In this document: in pieces, positions 46,874 to 58,968 of the stretch
Numbering within the stretch: the stretch's first letter is position 1
How the letters are laid out: each line of letters begins with the position of its first letter
NCBI RefSeq assembly: GCF_030385785.1
Contig: NZ_JAUEDK010000011.1
Span: forward strand, 38,083-102,082
Direction of reading: 5' to 3'
Source: Crenobacter oryzisoli
GTDB lineage: Bacteria > Pseudomonadota > Gammaproteobacteria > Burkholderiales > Chromobacteriaceae
DNA: 64,000 bases
Made by a program: the position numbers and the translations under genes
Notes under the pieces: generated by a model
What the model saw: the letters and a program-made list of their open reading frames with translations, nothing else
What the model was told of the DNA's origin: nothing
Databases searched by the model: none

Positions 46874-47447
46874 TTCCCCTCCCATGCTCAAGCGTAAAAT
46901 ATTTCATGTCGAGTAAGTAATTACTCACCCGACCAATAGCAGAAATGATTAATATTGATATTGTTGCAAGCAACATAAAACAGACATTGATCCATTGCAT
47001 TTATTTAAACAATGCCTTTAAGTAACCTGTTAGCATTTATTAACACGAACACCATATTATTTGAGCTATACAGCCACACAAGACGTTAAAACAAGCACTG
47101 GATCTCAAATATTGATCAGTTGAATTTTATGTCTTTAGCAAACCCAAAAGGGTGGCAACAATTCATTGTTGTAGGCAAAACCTAGGCAAAATCAAGCCCG
47201 AAGACGTGAAACGCCCGTTTGCCAAACGCCCATTGCGCGTGGGTTTGCACCGGCACAGCGTCGGCGCGGCGGCACCCAAGGCGTTCATCACGTGCTACGG
47301 CCCCATAGTGGTAAGGAGGATTTTGAAAGTTGCCGAGGACGGGAAACCGACGGTCTTAGCCGCCGATGAAAGATGGGGGATGACCCGGCCTAAGTGGCCG
47401 GCAGGTGGAAGAAGTATTGCCGTGTTGGGCGAAAGAGTAGATCACGC
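46874..47447. other. Region upstream of fapF, AT-rich then GC-rich
   Basis: 574 bases without a supported gene. The part 46892-47190 is strongly AT-rich and holds three inverted repeats: GAGTAA-GTAA-TTACTC (46911-46926), TGTTGC-AA-GCAACA (46962-46975) and CAACAAT-TC-ATTGTTG (47156-47171). From about 47190 composition turns GC-rich and contains frames without clear start, family or signal. A CCGGCC-TAAGT-GGCCGG hairpin near 47388 may end the convergent DUF1853 gene's transcript. Confidence 0.55.
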
Positions 47448-48362
47448 TCACCCGCGCGCACTGGCGCGGCGCAGCAAGGCGTCGAGCCGCTCCGGGTTGG
47501 GCCAGCCCACCGGCACCACGAAACCGCGCGCGATCTCGTGCCAGTGGCCGTCCGGCCGTTTCTCACACTCAGCCACCAGCTGTGGCACGTCGTTGCCAGC
47601 CAACTGCGCCTGCAGGTCCTCCATACGCTGCACCAGCGCTTCGTCGACCCGTGCCGGCGACAGCCAGCGTAAGCGAGGCAGCCACACCCAGCGGCTGTCG
47701 TCGCGCGACACCGGCCAGGCTTCGCCAAGCGGCCGCCACCAGCCGTGCCACTGCAACGGCGACAGCGGTTCGTCCAACCACGGGCCATCGCGGTAGCACA
47801 ACGTGCCGCGCAGCACCGAAGCGCAGCGCGCGCCGGCAAAACCGTCCGGCAAAGCCGCGCGCCCCGGAGCCCGGCCGGACAGGCCGAGCTGGTGATGCAG
47901 CTTGTGGTACTTCAGCCGCCAGGCGTCGCGCAGGCTCGGCCCGACCAGCGTGTCCGGCCCCTCTCCCAGCATCATGTAGTACTTGCAGGCCAGCTCCAGG
48001 TGCCAGGGCTCGCCGTTCAGCCTCACCAGGAAATCGTATTCGCCGACGGTGTCCTTGCCGTCGTGCACCGCCAGGTTGGCCGATACCAGCTCGCTGTGCG
48101 GCGCGTTGGCGAACCAGAACATCAACAGCCGCTCGGCATAGCGGCCGAGCCGGCTGACCGACTCTTTGGCCAGCCAGCCAGTCAGCGGCTCGGGCCGGGC
48201 GTCCAGCGCCAACAGGTAGCGGAAGCCGTGTTCGCCCAACAGTTGCGGCAGCGTCAGCTCACGCCCGGTCAGCCACGGCGGCGGCGCCACCAGCAGCGCG
48301 GCCAGATCGCGGACTTGTGGGTGCTGCAGGCGCCACCACAGCGCATCGAGGGCGACATTCAT
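47448..48362 (-). CDS. DUF1853 family protein
   Basis: 304 residues. The sequence has the DUF1853 pattern: an N-terminal VRDLAALLVAPPPW stretch, then RYAERLLMFWFAN, EYDFLVRLNGEPWHLELACKYYM and a C-terminal Trp-rich half. The ELACKYY region resembles a nuclease-like fold, but no function is established. It lies 14 bases after trmJ and is probably co-transcribed. Confidence 0.8.
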   Translation of the reverse strand: MNVALDALWWRLQHPQVRDLAALLVAPPPWLTGRELTLPQLLGEHGFRYLLALDARPEPLTGWLAKESVSRLGRYAERLLMFWFANAPHSELVSANLAVHDGKDTVGEYDFLVRLNGEPWHLELACKYYMMLGEGPDTLVGPSLRDAWRLKYHKLHHQLGLSGRAPGRAALPDGFAGARCASVLRGTLCYRDGPWLDEPLSPLQWHGWWRPLGEAWPVSRDDSRWVWLPRLRWLSPARVDEALVQRMEDLQAQLAGNDVPQLVAECEKRPDGHWHEIARGFVVPVGWPNPERLDALLRRASARG

Positions 48363-48376
48363 CGGCGATTCCTTGT

Positions 48377-49141
48377 TCAGTCCTGCTTGTCACCGCGCGC
48401 CTGGTCGGCCACGCGCTCCACCTGTTTCCAGAAGCCGCGCAGGATGTCGATCTCCTCGCGCTCCACGTCGGCGCGGCCGAACAGGCGGCGCATGCGGCGC
48501 ATCAGCCGCTCGCTGTTGCGGCGCTCGAAATAGCCGCTCTTGGTCATCGCGCTCTCCAGATGGCCGAGCATGCCGTCTACCTCAGCCTGGGTGGCCGGCT
48601 GCGATTCCTGCTCCAGATGCGGCAGCGGCAGGTCGACCTGGCTGAACAGCTCGTAGCAGAGCACCTGCACCGCCTGCGACAGGTTCAGCGAGAAGTAGTC
48701 TGGATTGCCCGGGATCGTCACCAGCCGGTTGCACAGCTCGACCTCGTCGATCGACAGGCCGAAGGTCTCGTTGCCGAACACCAGCGCCACCTGCTCGCCA
48801 GCCTTGGCGCGCGCCAGCAGCTCCGGCACCGCCTCGCGCGGGGTGGACAACGGCGTGGTCAGCTCACGGCGGCGGCTGGTCAGCGCGCAGGCGATGGTGA
48901 CGTCGGCCAGCGCGTCGGCCAGCGTCGGTAGCACGGTGGCGCGCTCCAGCACATCCACCGCGCCGGAAGCCAGCGTGTCGGCCTCGGGATGCGGAAAGGC
49001 CTTGGGCTCGACCAGATACAGATTGGTCAGGCCCATGGTCTTCATCGCGCGTGCGGCCGAACCGATGTTGCCCGGGTGGCTCGGTCGCGCCAGCACGACG
49101 CGAATGTTCTTCAAAAAATCAGGGACTTCGGGTTTATTCAT
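48377..49141 (-). CDS. trmJ: tRNA (cytidine/uridine-2'-O) methyltransferase TrmJ
   Basis: 254 residues. SPOUT motifs: IRVVLARPSHPGNIGSAARAMKTMG (motif 1), LVFGNETFGLSIDEVELC (motif 2) and IPGNPDYFSLNLSQAVQVLCYELF (motif 3 knot). A C-terminal helical extension is normal for TrmJ. It 2'-O-methylates position 32 of several tRNAs. In E. coli trmJ lies beside suhB and iscR; here suhB is divergent from it, keeping the association. Confidence 0.93.
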   Translation of the reverse strand: MNKPEVPDFLKNIRVVLARPSHPGNIGSAARAMKTMGLTNLYLVEPKAFPHPEADTLASGAVDVLERATVLPTLADALADVTIACALTSRRRELTTPLSTPREAVPELLARAKAGEQVALVFGNETFGLSIDEVELCNRLVTIPGNPDYFSLNLSQAVQVLCYELFSQVDLPLPHLEQESQPATQAEVDGMLGHLESAMTKSGYFERRNSERLMRRMRRLFGRADVEREEIDILRGFWKQVERVADQARGDKQD

Positions 49142-49155
49142 GAGTAGTTGTCGCG

Positions 49156-49216
49156 TACAATGTCGGCCATATTACAAAGACCCGCGTCGATCGCGGGTTT
49201 TTATCGTTCCTTAACC
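49156..49216 (+). promoter_or_regulatory. suhB leader: promoter, terminator-like hairpin and boxA-like element
   Basis: A -10-like TACAAT (49156-49161) is followed by a 7-bp stem ACCCGCG/CGCGGGT (49180-49198) with TTTTT, then CGTTCCTTAACC (49205-49216), which resembles the antitermination boxA TGCTCTTTAACA at 8 of 12 positions. SuhB belongs to the Nus antitermination complex in E. coli and regulates itself through a boxA, so this leader is a candidate for the same circuit. Confidence 0.45.
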
Positions 49217-49285
49217 CATATTGTAACGACGCAGGCCGCCCGACGCTCGGGCCGGCGGCGTCAGACCGTGTAGAAAAGGCCAGAC

Positions 49286-50077
49286 ATGCATCCTATGCTC
49301 AACGTCGCGGTGAAGGCCGCGCGCCGTGCTGCCACCGTGATCCAGCGCGCTTCGCTGAACGTCGACGTGATCCGCGTCGAGCGCAAGAAAGCCAACGACT
49401 TTGTGTCCGAAGTCGACCGCAACGCCGAAACGGCGATCATCGAGACCATTCTCGAAGCGTATCCGAAGCATGGCGTGCTGGCCGAAGAATCCGGCGCACA
49501 GGGCATTGGCCAGTCCGAATACGAGTGGATCATCGACCCGCTCGATGGCACCACCAACTTCCTGCACGGTCACCAACAATATGCGGTCTCCATCGCTCTC
49601 GCCCACAAGGGCCAGATCCAGCAAGCCGTGGTCTACGATCCGAACCGCAACGACCTGTTCACCGCCAGCCGCGGTGTGGGTGCGTTCCTGAACGACCGCC
49701 GTATCCGCGTCTCCAAGCGCATCAACATGAACGAATGCCTGATCGCCACCGGCTTCCCGGTGGTCGACCAGTCGATGATCGACACCTACTTCGCCATGCT
49801 GAAGGACGTGCTGGCCAAGACCGCCGGTGGCCGCCGCGAAGGCTCCGCCGCGCTGGACCTGGCCAACGTGGCCTGTGGTCGCGTCGACGGCTTCTTCGAA
49901 TTCAATCTGAAGCCGTGGGACATCGCCGCAGGCGCGCTGCTGGTGCAGGAAGCCGGCGGCATCGTCACCGACCTGACCGGCGAAGACGGTTGGTTGGAAT
50001 CGGGCGACATCGTCGCCGCCAACCCGAAGGTGCTCGGCCAGCTGCTGCACATCTTCGCGCCGCACCTGAAGGGCTAA
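49286..50077 (+). CDS. suhB: Inositol-1-monophosphatase SuhB
   Basis: 263 residues. The metal and substrate motifs are EESGAQ-type (AEESG), [14 protein letters not shown] and [15 protein letters not shown]. The start [23 protein letters not shown] is that of SuhB. It hydrolyses inositol phosphates in vitro and functions in the NusABEG rRNA antitermination complex. The leader region looks regulatory. A terminator follows before mutS. Confidence 0.95.
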   Translation: MHPMLNVAVKAARRAATVIQRASLNVDVIRVERKKANDFVSEVDRNAETAIIETILEAYPKHGVLAEESGAQGIGQSEYEWIIDPLDGTTNFLHGHQQYAVSIALAHKGQIQQAVVYDPNRNDLFTASRGVGAFLNDRRIRVSKRINMNECLIATGFPVVDQSMIDTYFAMLKDVLAKTAGGRREGSAALDLANVACGRVDGFFEFNLKPWDIAAGALLVQEAGGIVTDLTGEDGWLESGDIVAANPKVLGQLLHIFAPHLKG

Positions 50078-50096
50078 ATCCCCGCCCCGCCCTCAC

Positions 50097-50121
50097 AACG
50101 CCCTGCCCCGTGCAGGGCGTT
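50097..50121 (+). terminator. Terminator of suhB
   Basis: A 10-bp stem AACGCCCTGC/GCAGGGCGTT with a 5-base loop, then GTCGTTTCC. It lies 19 bases past the suhB stop and separates it from mutS. Confidence 0.75.
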
Positions 50122-50196
50122 GTCGTTTCCGGCCTGCGGCGCGGCTACTCGTGCTCCGGTAGAATGGCCGGTTACCGTATCAAACGCTTTCAAGCC

Positions 50197-52764
50197 ATGG
50201 ACCGTGCAGTGAACAAAGACAAGGCCCCCGCCCACACGCCGATGATGGCGCAATACTTCTCGCTCAAGCGGGACCATCCGGACAAGCTGCTGTTCTACCG
50301 CATGGGCGACTTCTACGAGCTGTTCTACGAGGACGCGGAAAAGGCCGCCCGCCTGTTGGACATCACGCTGACCACTCGCGGCGCCACCGCCGGTGTGCCG
50401 ATCAAGATGGCCGGCGTCCCATACCACGCGGCCGAGGGCTATCTGGCGCGGCTGGTGAAGCTGGGCGAGTCGGTGGCGATCGCCGAGCAGATCGGCGACC
50501 CGGCACTCGCGAAGGGCCCGGTGGAACGCAAGGTGGTGCGGGTGGTGACGCCAGGGACCTTGACCGACGCAGCGCTGCTCGACGACAAGCGCGACAACCG
50601 CGTGCTGGCGCTCAACAGCCAGCGCGGCACGCTGGGCCTCGGCTGGATCTCGCTCGCCAGCGGCGAATTCCGCCTGCAGCAGACCAGCATCGATGAGCTG
50701 TCCAGCGAGCTGGAGCGCCTACGCCCGGCCGAGATCGTGCTGCCGGACGGGCTAGATATCCCGCTGCTGGCCCAGCTCGGCATCCCCAGCCAACGCCTGC
50801 CGGCCTGGCAGTTCGACACCGAGTCGTCCACCGCCACACTGACCCGCCACTTCGGCACCCGCGACCTGGCCGGCTTCGGCGTCGACGGCATGCACGTAGC
50901 GATCGGCTGTGCCGGCGCGCTGCTTGAGTACGTGAAGTCGACCCAGGGCGTGCAGCCCAGCCACATCGCCAACCTCGCCGTCGAGGACGCGCGCGAGCTG
51001 ATCCGCCTCGACGCCGCCACCCGCCGCAACCTGGAGCTGACCGAGACCATCCGCGGCGAGCCGAGCCCGACGCTGCTGTCGCTGCTCGACACCTGCGCGA
51101 CCAGCATGGGCAGCCGCCTGCTGGCCCACTGGCTGCACCACCCGATCCGCCGCCACGGCAAGCTGGCCGAACGCCTGTCCGCGGTGCGCGTGCTACGTGA
51201 CGCTTGGCAGGGCGTGCGCGACAGCCTCGCCGAGGTCGGCGACGTGGAGCGCATCACCGCGCGCGTTGCGCTGCGCAGCGCCCGCCCGCGCGATCTGGCT
51301 GCGCTGCGCGACAGCCTGAAGGCGCTGGAGGCAACCCGGACCTTGGCCGAACAGCTCGACAGCCCGTTGCTGCAACAGCTCGCCGGCGTGCTGCCGCGTG
51401 AATCGGACGTCGCCGCGCTGCTCGCTCGCGCCATCCTGCCGGAGCCGGCCACCTTCCTGCGCGACGGCGGCGTGATCAACCACGGCTACTCGCCGACGCT
51501 CGACGAGCTGCGCGCGATCCAGCAGAACTGCGGCGACTTCCTGCTGCAGCTCGAGGCACGCGAGAAGGAGCGCACCGGCATCAGCACGCTGAAGGTCGAG
51601 TACAACCGCGTGCACGGCTTCTACATCGAGGTGAGCAAGGCGCAGGGCGACAAGGTGCCGGACGACTACCGCCGCCGCCAGACGCTGAAGAACGCCGAGC
51701 GCTACATCACGCCAGAGCTGAAGGAATTCGAGGACAAGGCGCTGTCGGCCAACGACCGCGCGCTGATGCTGGAGAAGCAGCTCTACGAGGCGCTGCTCGA
51801 CGAACTGGCCGCCCACATCGCCGAGCTGAAGCTCATCGCCCAGGCCACCGCCACCCTCGACGTGCTGGCGACGTTGGCCGAGCGCGGCGACACGCTCGGC
51901 TATGTCGAGCCGGAATTCGTGCCGGGTGTGGAACTGACCATCGAGAATGGCCGCCACCCGGTGGTCGAGGCCGAGGTCGACCGCTTCATCGCCAATGACA
52001 CCCGCCTCGGCGCCGAGCGCAAGCTCTTGCTGATCACCGGCCCGAACATGGGTGGTAAGTCGACCTATATGCGCCAGGTGGCGCTGATCACCCTGCTCGC
52101 CCACATCGGCAGCTTTGTGCCGGCCGACCGCGCGGTGATCGGCGAGGTGGACCGCATCTTCACCCGCATCGGCGCGTCGGACGACCTGGCCGGCGGGCGC
52201 TCCACCTTCATGGTCGAGATGACCGAGACCGCCAATATCCTCAACAACGCCACAGAGCATAGCCTGGTGCTGATGGACGAGGTCGGCCGCGGCACCTCCA
52301 CCTTCGACGGCCTGGCGCTGGCCTGGGCGATCGCGCGCGCGCTGATCGACAAGAACCGCGCCTACACGCTGTTCGCCACCCACTACTTCGAGCTAACGCG
52401 CCTCGCCGACGAGTTCGCCCAGGTCGCCAACGTGCACCTGTCCGCGGTCGAACACAAGGACAGTATCGTGTTCCTGCACCACGTCGAGGACGGCCCGGCG
52501 AGCCAGAGCTACGGCTTGGCCGTGGCGCAGCTGGCCGGTGTGCCGGGCAAGGTGATCCGCGAGGCGCGCCGACATCTGGCCGAACTGGAGTCGCAGGCAG
52601 CCAGCGCGCACCGCCAGCCCGATCTGTTCGCGGTACCGGTGGCCGAACCGGCCGAGCCAGCCCCTCATCCGGCGGTGGACCGCCTCGGCGACCTAGATCC
52701 GGACAGCCTCAGCCCGCGCGAGGCACTGGCGCTGCTGTACGAACTGAAGAAAATGACAATATAA
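50197..52764 (+). CDS. mutS: DNA mismatch repair protein MutS
   Basis: 855 residues from the ATG at 50197, near the family length; in-frame alternatives are the ATG at 50164 and GTG at 50209. The mismatch-binding motif is [12 protein letters not shown] (Phe-x-Glu). Later come the connector, lever and clamp domains. The ATPase has [34 protein letters not shown] and [17 protein letters not shown]. It recognises mismatches and starts repair with MutL. The start has a weak ribosome site, so the precise N-terminus is uncertain. Confidence 0.96.
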   Translation: MDRAVNKDKAPAHTPMMAQYFSLKRDHPDKLLFYRMGDFYELFYEDAEKAARLLDITLTTRGATAGVPIKMAGVPYHAAEGYLARLVKLGESVAIAEQIGDPALAKGPVERKVVRVVTPGTLTDAALLDDKRDNRVLALNSQRGTLGLGWISLASGEFRLQQTSIDELSSELERLRPAEIVLPDGLDIPLLAQLGIPSQRLPAWQFDTESSTATLTRHFGTRDLAGFGVDGMHVAIGCAGALLEYVKSTQGVQPSHIANLAVEDARELIRLDAATRRNLELTETIRGEPSPTLLSLLDTCATSMGSRLLAHWLHHPIRRHGKLAERLSAVRVLRDAWQGVRDSLAEVGDVERITARVALRSARPRDLAALRDSLKALEATRTLAEQLDSPLLQQLAGVLPRESDVAALLARAILPEPATFLRDGGVINHGYSPTLDELRAIQQNCGDFLLQLEAREKERTGISTLKVEYNRVHGFYIEVSKAQGDKVPDDYRRRQTLKNAERYITPELKEFEDKALSANDRALMLEKQLYEALLDELAAHIAELKLIAQATATLDVLATLAERGDTLGYVEPEFVPGVELTIENGRHPVVEAEVDRFIANDTRLGAERKLLLITGPNMGGKSTYMRQVALITLLAHIGSFVPADRAVIGEVDRIFTRIGASDDLAGGRSTFMVEMTETANILNNATEHSLVLMDEVGRGTSTFDGLALAWAIARALIDKNRAYTLFATHYFELTRLADEFAQVANVHLSAVEHKDSIVFLHHVEDGPASQSYGLAVAQLAGVPGKVIREARRHLAELESQAASAHRQPDLFAVPVAEPAEPAPHPAVDRLGDLDPDSLSPREALALLYELKKMTI

Positions 52765-52796
52765 CTATCTGTTTTTAAAAATATTTAAAATCCTGC

Positions 52797-52828
52797 AATG
52801 GCCGAGCCAACCGCTCGGCCATTTTTTC
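52797..52828 (+). terminator. Terminator of mutS
   Basis: An 11-bp stem AATGGCCGAGC/GCTCGGCCATT with a 5-base loop is followed by TTTTTTCATTTC, 33 bases past the stop. Confidence 0.92.
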
Positions 52829-52917
52829 ATTTCAATTCTTAAAATATGTCTTATTTTTAAAGCAAGGCCCAGATGGTAACTACCGTTATCATTGGCAACC
52901 GCTTGTCATTCCGTTGT

Positions 52918-52947
52918 AAAAAAACCCGGCATGAGAACCGGGGTTTT
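52918..52947. terminator. Second terminator-like hairpin after mutS
   Basis: AAAAAAACCCGG and CCGGGGTTTT pair (one bulge) around an 8-base loop. T- or A-runs on both sides let it work in either direction. No gene ends here on either strand. It sits 50 bases before the next start and may be an attenuator or the end of a short RNA. Confidence 0.5.
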
Positions 52948-52997
52948 CTATAGTGAGCAGCAGTTCGTCGTTAAAAGAAAAGCAGGAGCTTTACGTC

Positions 52998-53435
52998 ATG
53001 CAGATCAGTTTGAGCACCAAAAATCCTGGCCTGGCCCGCTTATTCGGCCAAGGCAACCAAGACGGCCGCTTGACGCTGGCCGCCATCCGCGCACGCGCCA
53101 GTCGCCAGCTGGCCAAATTCAGCAAGCTGGTTGAACAGCAACTGGCCGAGCTCTCAATTTCCATTCCGCCAGCCATTGGGCTGGTCAGTTGCCCCAACCG
53201 CGAGCTGACCATCGAGAACGATCACCCGCAGGCCGAGGCGATTCGCGCTTGGCTGACCGGCAACGTCAGGATCGCCAAACGTTTCAAAGAGGTTGAAGTC
53301 CTGTTCGAGATCGTCCGCGCCGCCGAGCAACCCGGTGTGACACTCCCGAGCACGGCGTGCTTCCACATCGGCCTGACCAGTGCCGGACCGGTCGCCTACT
53401 TCCAAGACCAACGTGGTGAAGAGCCGGCCCGCTAG
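52998..53435 (+). CDS. Hypothetical protein
   Basis: 145 residues from the ATG at 52998 (AGGAGC upstream); an earlier GTG at 52953 adds an unlikely Ser-run. I do not recognise the family. It has no signal peptide or membrane helix. The N-terminal half is predicted helical (LAAIRARASRQLAKFSKLVEQQLAELS); the C-terminal half has a strand-rich pattern with LTSAGPVAYFQDQ at the end. It is flanked by a hairpin upstream and a terminator downstream, so it is a single-gene unit with normal codon use. Confidence 0.7.
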   Translation: MQISLSTKNPGLARLFGQGNQDGRLTLAAIRARASRQLAKFSKLVEQQLAELSISIPPAIGLVSCPNRELTIENDHPQAEAIRAWLTGNVRIAKRFKEVEVLFEIVRAAEQPGVTLPSTACFHIGLTSAGPVAYFQDQRGEEPAR

Positions 53436-53457
53436 GACGAAGCTGCCATCAACGCCC

Positions 53458-53479
53458 AGGGGAGCCGCAAGGCTCCCCT
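53458..53479. terminator. Terminator between hypothetical gene and aceK
   Basis: A 9-bp stem AGGGGAGCC/GGCTCCCCT closes a GCAA tetraloop, followed by TGTTGCGTT. It lies between convergent genes. Confidence 0.8.
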
Positions 53480-53487
53480 TGTTGCGT

Positions 53488-55245
53488 TCAGCACGCCCGG
53501 CCGCGACTGCGGCCGAAACGCAGGTGTTGCGGATAGGGGAAAAAGTCCTCGATAAAGCCGGCGCGGATCCGCTCCTGCTTGGTCTGCCAGAATTCCGGCG
53601 TCAACAAGTCGGCATGGTGCTCGAGGAACACCCGGCGCACCTCCGGGTCGCCGAGCAGGAAAGTGGCGAACTCCTCCGGAAACACATCGCCGCGTGCAAC
53701 CGGATACCATACCTCGCCGGACATCTCCATCTCCAGATTCGGCGCCTCAGGAATGTGCCGGAAATGGCAGTCGGTCAAATACTCGATCTCGTCGTAGTCG
53801 TAGAAGATCACCCGCCCGTAGCGCGTCACACCAAAGTTCTTGTACAGCATGTCGCCGGGGAAGATATTGGCCGCCGCCAACTCCTTGATCGCGTCGCCAT
53901 AATCGCGCACCGCCCGGGCCTTCTCCTCGGCGTTGACCTGGGCGAGGTACAGGTTCAGCGGCTTCATCCGTCGCTCGATATAAAGGTGGCGGATCACGAT
54001 GCGCTCCTCGTCCTCCTCGAGCAGCGACGGCACCTGCGCCCGCAGTTCAGCCAACAGCTCGGCAGTGAAGCGCGCCTTCGGAAACGCCACATTGGAGAAC
54101 TCCAGCGTGTCGGCCATCCGCCCGACCCTATCGTGGCGCTTCACCAGCTGGTATTTGCGCATCACCATGGCATGGTCGGTCTCCTTCGGTCCACCGAACA
54201 CGTCCTTGATCAGCTTGAACACATACGGGTAGGAAGGCAGCGTGAACACCAGCATCACCAGGCCCTTGATGCCCGGCGCGATGGTGAAGTTGTCGTTGGA
54301 GTGCTTCAGGTGGTGGATGAAGTCGCGGTAGAAGATATTCTTGCCCTGCTTCTGCAGGCCAAGCATCGTATACAACTCCCCCTTGTTCTTGGTCGGCAGC
54401 ATCGAGCGCAGAAACTGCACATAGCCCGACGGCACTTCCATGTCGACCAGAAAGTAGGCGCGGCTGAACGAGAACAGGATGCCGATCCGCCACGGTTCCA
54501 GCAGCACCGTGTCGAGCGTCAGCCGGCCCTCGGCATCGTGAAACACCGCCAGCGCGAACGGGTAGCTGGTCCCGCCATTCACGACCTTGCCCAGAATCCA
54601 CGCCGCCTTGTTACGGTAGAACGGCGTCGCCAGCACCTGGATCTGCAGGTTCGCCTCGATCACCGGCCATTCGCCGCCCAGGTGCATCCACGCCGCTCGC
54701 AGCACGCAGCCGATGTCACGTGCCAGGTGCGCGAAGGGTGTCTCCCAGTCGAAATCACCGATGATCTGGCGCAGAACCCGGCGCAAGCCCACAGTGCGCG
54801 GATAGTAGCTGCGATAGGTCGGTGGGTCGGAATCGATATAGTCGGTAGCAATCGCCGGCCGCAGGAAGATGAAGTCGTTGTTGAAATAGTCGCGGTGCAG
54901 GATGCGGCAGAACACCGAATTGAAAAAGGTCTCGGCGCATTCCGGCTGCTTGTGGTTGGTCAACAGACCGATGAAGTACAGCTTGGTCTGCTGCCAGATC
55001 TCGTCGTCCAGCAGATTGGCGTGGAATTCCTGCTGCAGGCGCAGTACCGTCTCGCTAACCCGCTCGTCGTAGAACTGGATCCTATCGCGGATGGTCTGCT
55101 GGATCCCCTCCCAGTCCTGCTGCTCAAACAATGTCTTCGCGTAGCGCCCGGTCTCGCGAAACAGCCGGTAGTGCTTGTTGAAGCCCTCCACCAGCACCTG
55201 CGCGATGTCACGCGCAACCGGGTTGTAGTATTCCGGAATCTGCAT
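53488..55245 (-). CDS. aceK: Isocitrate dehydrogenase kinase/phosphatase
   Basis: 585 residues, usual for AceK. Typical segments are [24 protein letters not shown] near the start, the regulatory [16 protein letters not shown] region, and the kinase-like part with ATP-binding [26 protein letters not shown] and [26 protein letters not shown]. It phosphorylates (inactivates) and dephosphorylates the dimeric isocitrate dehydrogenase to direct carbon into the glyoxylate bypass. In enterics it lies in aceBAK; here it is near both IDH genes instead, with no aceA or aceB in view. Confidence 0.96.
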   Translation of the reverse strand: MQIPEYYNPVARDIAQVLVEGFNKHYRLFRETGRYAKTLFEQQDWEGIQQTIRDRIQFYDERVSETVLRLQQEFHANLLDDEIWQQTKLYFIGLLTNHKQPECAETFFNSVFCRILHRDYFNNDFIFLRPAIATDYIDSDPPTYRSYYPRTVGLRRVLRQIIGDFDWETPFAHLARDIGCVLRAAWMHLGGEWPVIEANLQIQVLATPFYRNKAAWILGKVVNGGTSYPFALAVFHDAEGRLTLDTVLLEPWRIGILFSFSRAYFLVDMEVPSGYVQFLRSMLPTKNKGELYTMLGLQKQGKNIFYRDFIHHLKHSNDNFTIAPGIKGLVMLVFTLPSYPYVFKLIKDVFGGPKETDHAMVMRKYQLVKRHDRVGRMADTLEFSNVAFPKARFTAELLAELRAQVPSLLEEDEERIVIRHLYIERRMKPLNLYLAQVNAEEKARAVRDYGDAIKELAAANIFPGDMLYKNFGVTRYGRVIFYDYDEIEYLTDCHFRHIPEAPNLEMEMSGEVWYPVARGDVFPEEFATFLLGDPEVRRVFLEHHADLLTPEFWQTKQERIRAGFIEDFFPYPQHLRFGRSRGRAC

Positions 55246-55284
55246 CGGCCTCGTTCTCCCTTGTGCTTGGCCGACGCATCTTGT

Positions 55285-55947
55285 TTATGGTTTGCGCCTG
55301 CGGCTCGTCGGGGACGACATGGTCTGCCGGTGCCCGCTCGAGCGCGGCGGCGTTCGGCCAACCTTTGCCCTCGTCATAGCTTGCCTGCCGCCCGGCAAAT
55401 CGGCAAGGTCCACCGCCAGCACGCGGTGCTCGCCAGGCGGCAGGTCCTCAAGCCGCCACGGACCGATCGCCACCCGCACCAGCCGCAACGTCGGTAGGCC
55501 GACCTTGGCGGTCATCCGACGCACCTGACGGTTCTTGCCTTCGCTGATCACGATCTCGAGCCAATTGTCAGGCACGCTCTTGCGAAAGCGCACTGGCGGG
55601 TTGCGCGGCCACAACGACGGCGGATTGAGCCGGCGCACCGTGGCCGGCTTCGTCACGAAATCGCCCAGATCTACCCCGGCCTCCAACGCCGCCAACTGCG
55701 CGTCGCTCGGCTCCCCCTCAACCTGCACCCAATAGGTCTTTGGCAGCTTCCAGCGCGGATCGGCGATGCGGTGCTGCAGCGCACCGTCATCGGTCAGCAG
55801 CAGCAGCCCCTCACTGTCGGTGTCGAGCCGCCCTGCCGGGTAGACCCCCGGCAAGTCGATGCAGGATTTGAGCGTCGGATGCTTCGGGTGCTCAGAGAAT
55901 TGGCAGATCACGCCGTAAGGCTTGTTGAGCAGGATGAGTTGAGACAT
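55285..55947 (-). CDS. rluE: 23S rRNA pseudouridine synthase RluE
   Basis: 220 residues from the ATG at 55947. The RsuA-family catalytic Asp is in PAGRLDTDSEGLLLLTDDG. The segments LWPRNPPVRFRKSVPDNWLEI and EGKNRQVRRMTAKVGLPTLRLVRVAIG match E. coli RluE closely. Like RluE it has no N-terminal S4 domain. It makes pseudouridine at the position equivalent to 2457 of 23S rRNA. A basic tail (SSPTSRRRKP) ends 39 bases before aceK on the same strand. Confidence 0.9.
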   Translation of the reverse strand: MSQLILLNKPYGVICQFSEHPKHPTLKSCIDLPGVYPAGRLDTDSEGLLLLTDDGALQHRIADPRWKLPKTYWVQVEGEPSDAQLAALEAGVDLGDFVTKPATVRRLNPPSLWPRNPPVRFRKSVPDNWLEIVISEGKNRQVRRMTAKVGLPTLRLVRVAIGPWRLEDLPPGEHRVLAVDLADLPGGRQAMTRAKVGRTPPRSSGHRQTMSSPTSRRRKP

Positions 55948-56439
55948 GGCAGGGGAAAAAATAACAATTGCCCGGATGATAGCAAGCCACGGTTCCATCG
56001 GCCTGCCGATCTGCCTCGCCGGCCGTTGTCCAACCACCGCAGAGCCTCACCGACAACGCCGGTCGACGCTTAACCTGCACAAAAATAATTCAAACGTTCG
56101 TTTATGAATGCAACATCTATCAAGCAACCACTCTACTTCGAATATGCAGTAAAAATCGTAGCTTCAGAGCGACATAATTCATATTCGAACAAGCGTTTAT
56201 CTTGAAAACGACAGGAAAGTTCGAAACTGCAGCAAACAGCGCGCCCCTGACAGGTTATAATTCTCATCCAACAAAGTCGCCCGAGAGTCACCGGGCTGCC
56301 AGCCTCTGGCGCCGCCGTACCTGGCAGCAGCAAGCCCGCCTTTCCAAAGTCTTTTCCCGCGTCGACACGGGGGTCGTCCCCCACAGCAAGCCCCCGTGCC
56401 ATCGTTATGTCGTCACAAGATAATCATGGAGATAGCGTA
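55948..56439. other. Upstream region of monomeric IDH gene
   Basis: 492 bases with no gene. It holds a 10-bp inverted repeat TTCGAATATG/CATATTCGAA (56137-56146 and 56180-56189) with a 33-base centre, in AT-rich DNA. Downstream is a plausible promoter with -10 TATAAT at 56256-56261 and a poor -35 CAAACA at 56233-56238. A leader of about 170 bases follows, with a GCCCG/CGGGC hairpin near 56279. Confidence 0.5.
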
Positions 56440-58677
<2,238 letters not shown>

Positions 58678-58745
58678 GCGGAGCGCCTCGAGCGACTAGG
58701 AGAGGTCGGCGCCACTCAAAGTGCCGACACTTTCCATCAAACCAG

Positions 58746-58775
58746 AATGCCAGGGGCCTACCCTGGCATTTTTGC
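58746..58775 (+). terminator. Terminator of monomeric IDH gene
   Basis: A 10-bp stem AATGCCAGGG/CCCTGGCATT with a 5-base loop is followed by TTTGCTTTTC, 68 bases past the stop. Confidence 0.85.
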
Positions 58776-58968
58776 TTTTCGGCTTTCCGGAGCGACATGA
58801 GGCCGCTTCCGCGCCGCCTCGGAGGCGGTGCGATTTTCGTGGATAATTAGAAAGTAGCCTTGGTGCAATCCGCCTTGGCACTGTCACAACAGGTTAGAAT
58901 GCGGAAGATCAGCCGCCACAGACCGGCGACTGCAACGACAACTCTGTCTCAACCAGAAGGGAGCAGCA

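Noticed and set aside
46980..47035. Possible sigma54 promoter of fapF on the minus strand (GG and GC spaced correctly near 47013-47026)
   Set aside because: Only the invariant dinucleotides fit; the rest (AGGTTA and AGGC) deviates too much from TGGCAC and TTGC.
47150..47400. Possible c-di-GMP riboswitch near the amyloid locus
   Set aside because: The conserved GEMM strings (such as GACGCAAAGC and GGTAGC) are absent.
47152..47796. 214-codon plus-strand frame upstream of and over the DUF1853 gene
   Set aside because: GTG start without ribosome site, overlaps a conserved minus-strand gene, composition is basic and low-complexity.
53380..55497. 705-codon plus-strand frame opposite aceK
   Set aside because: Antisense shadow; aceK is conserved over its full length.
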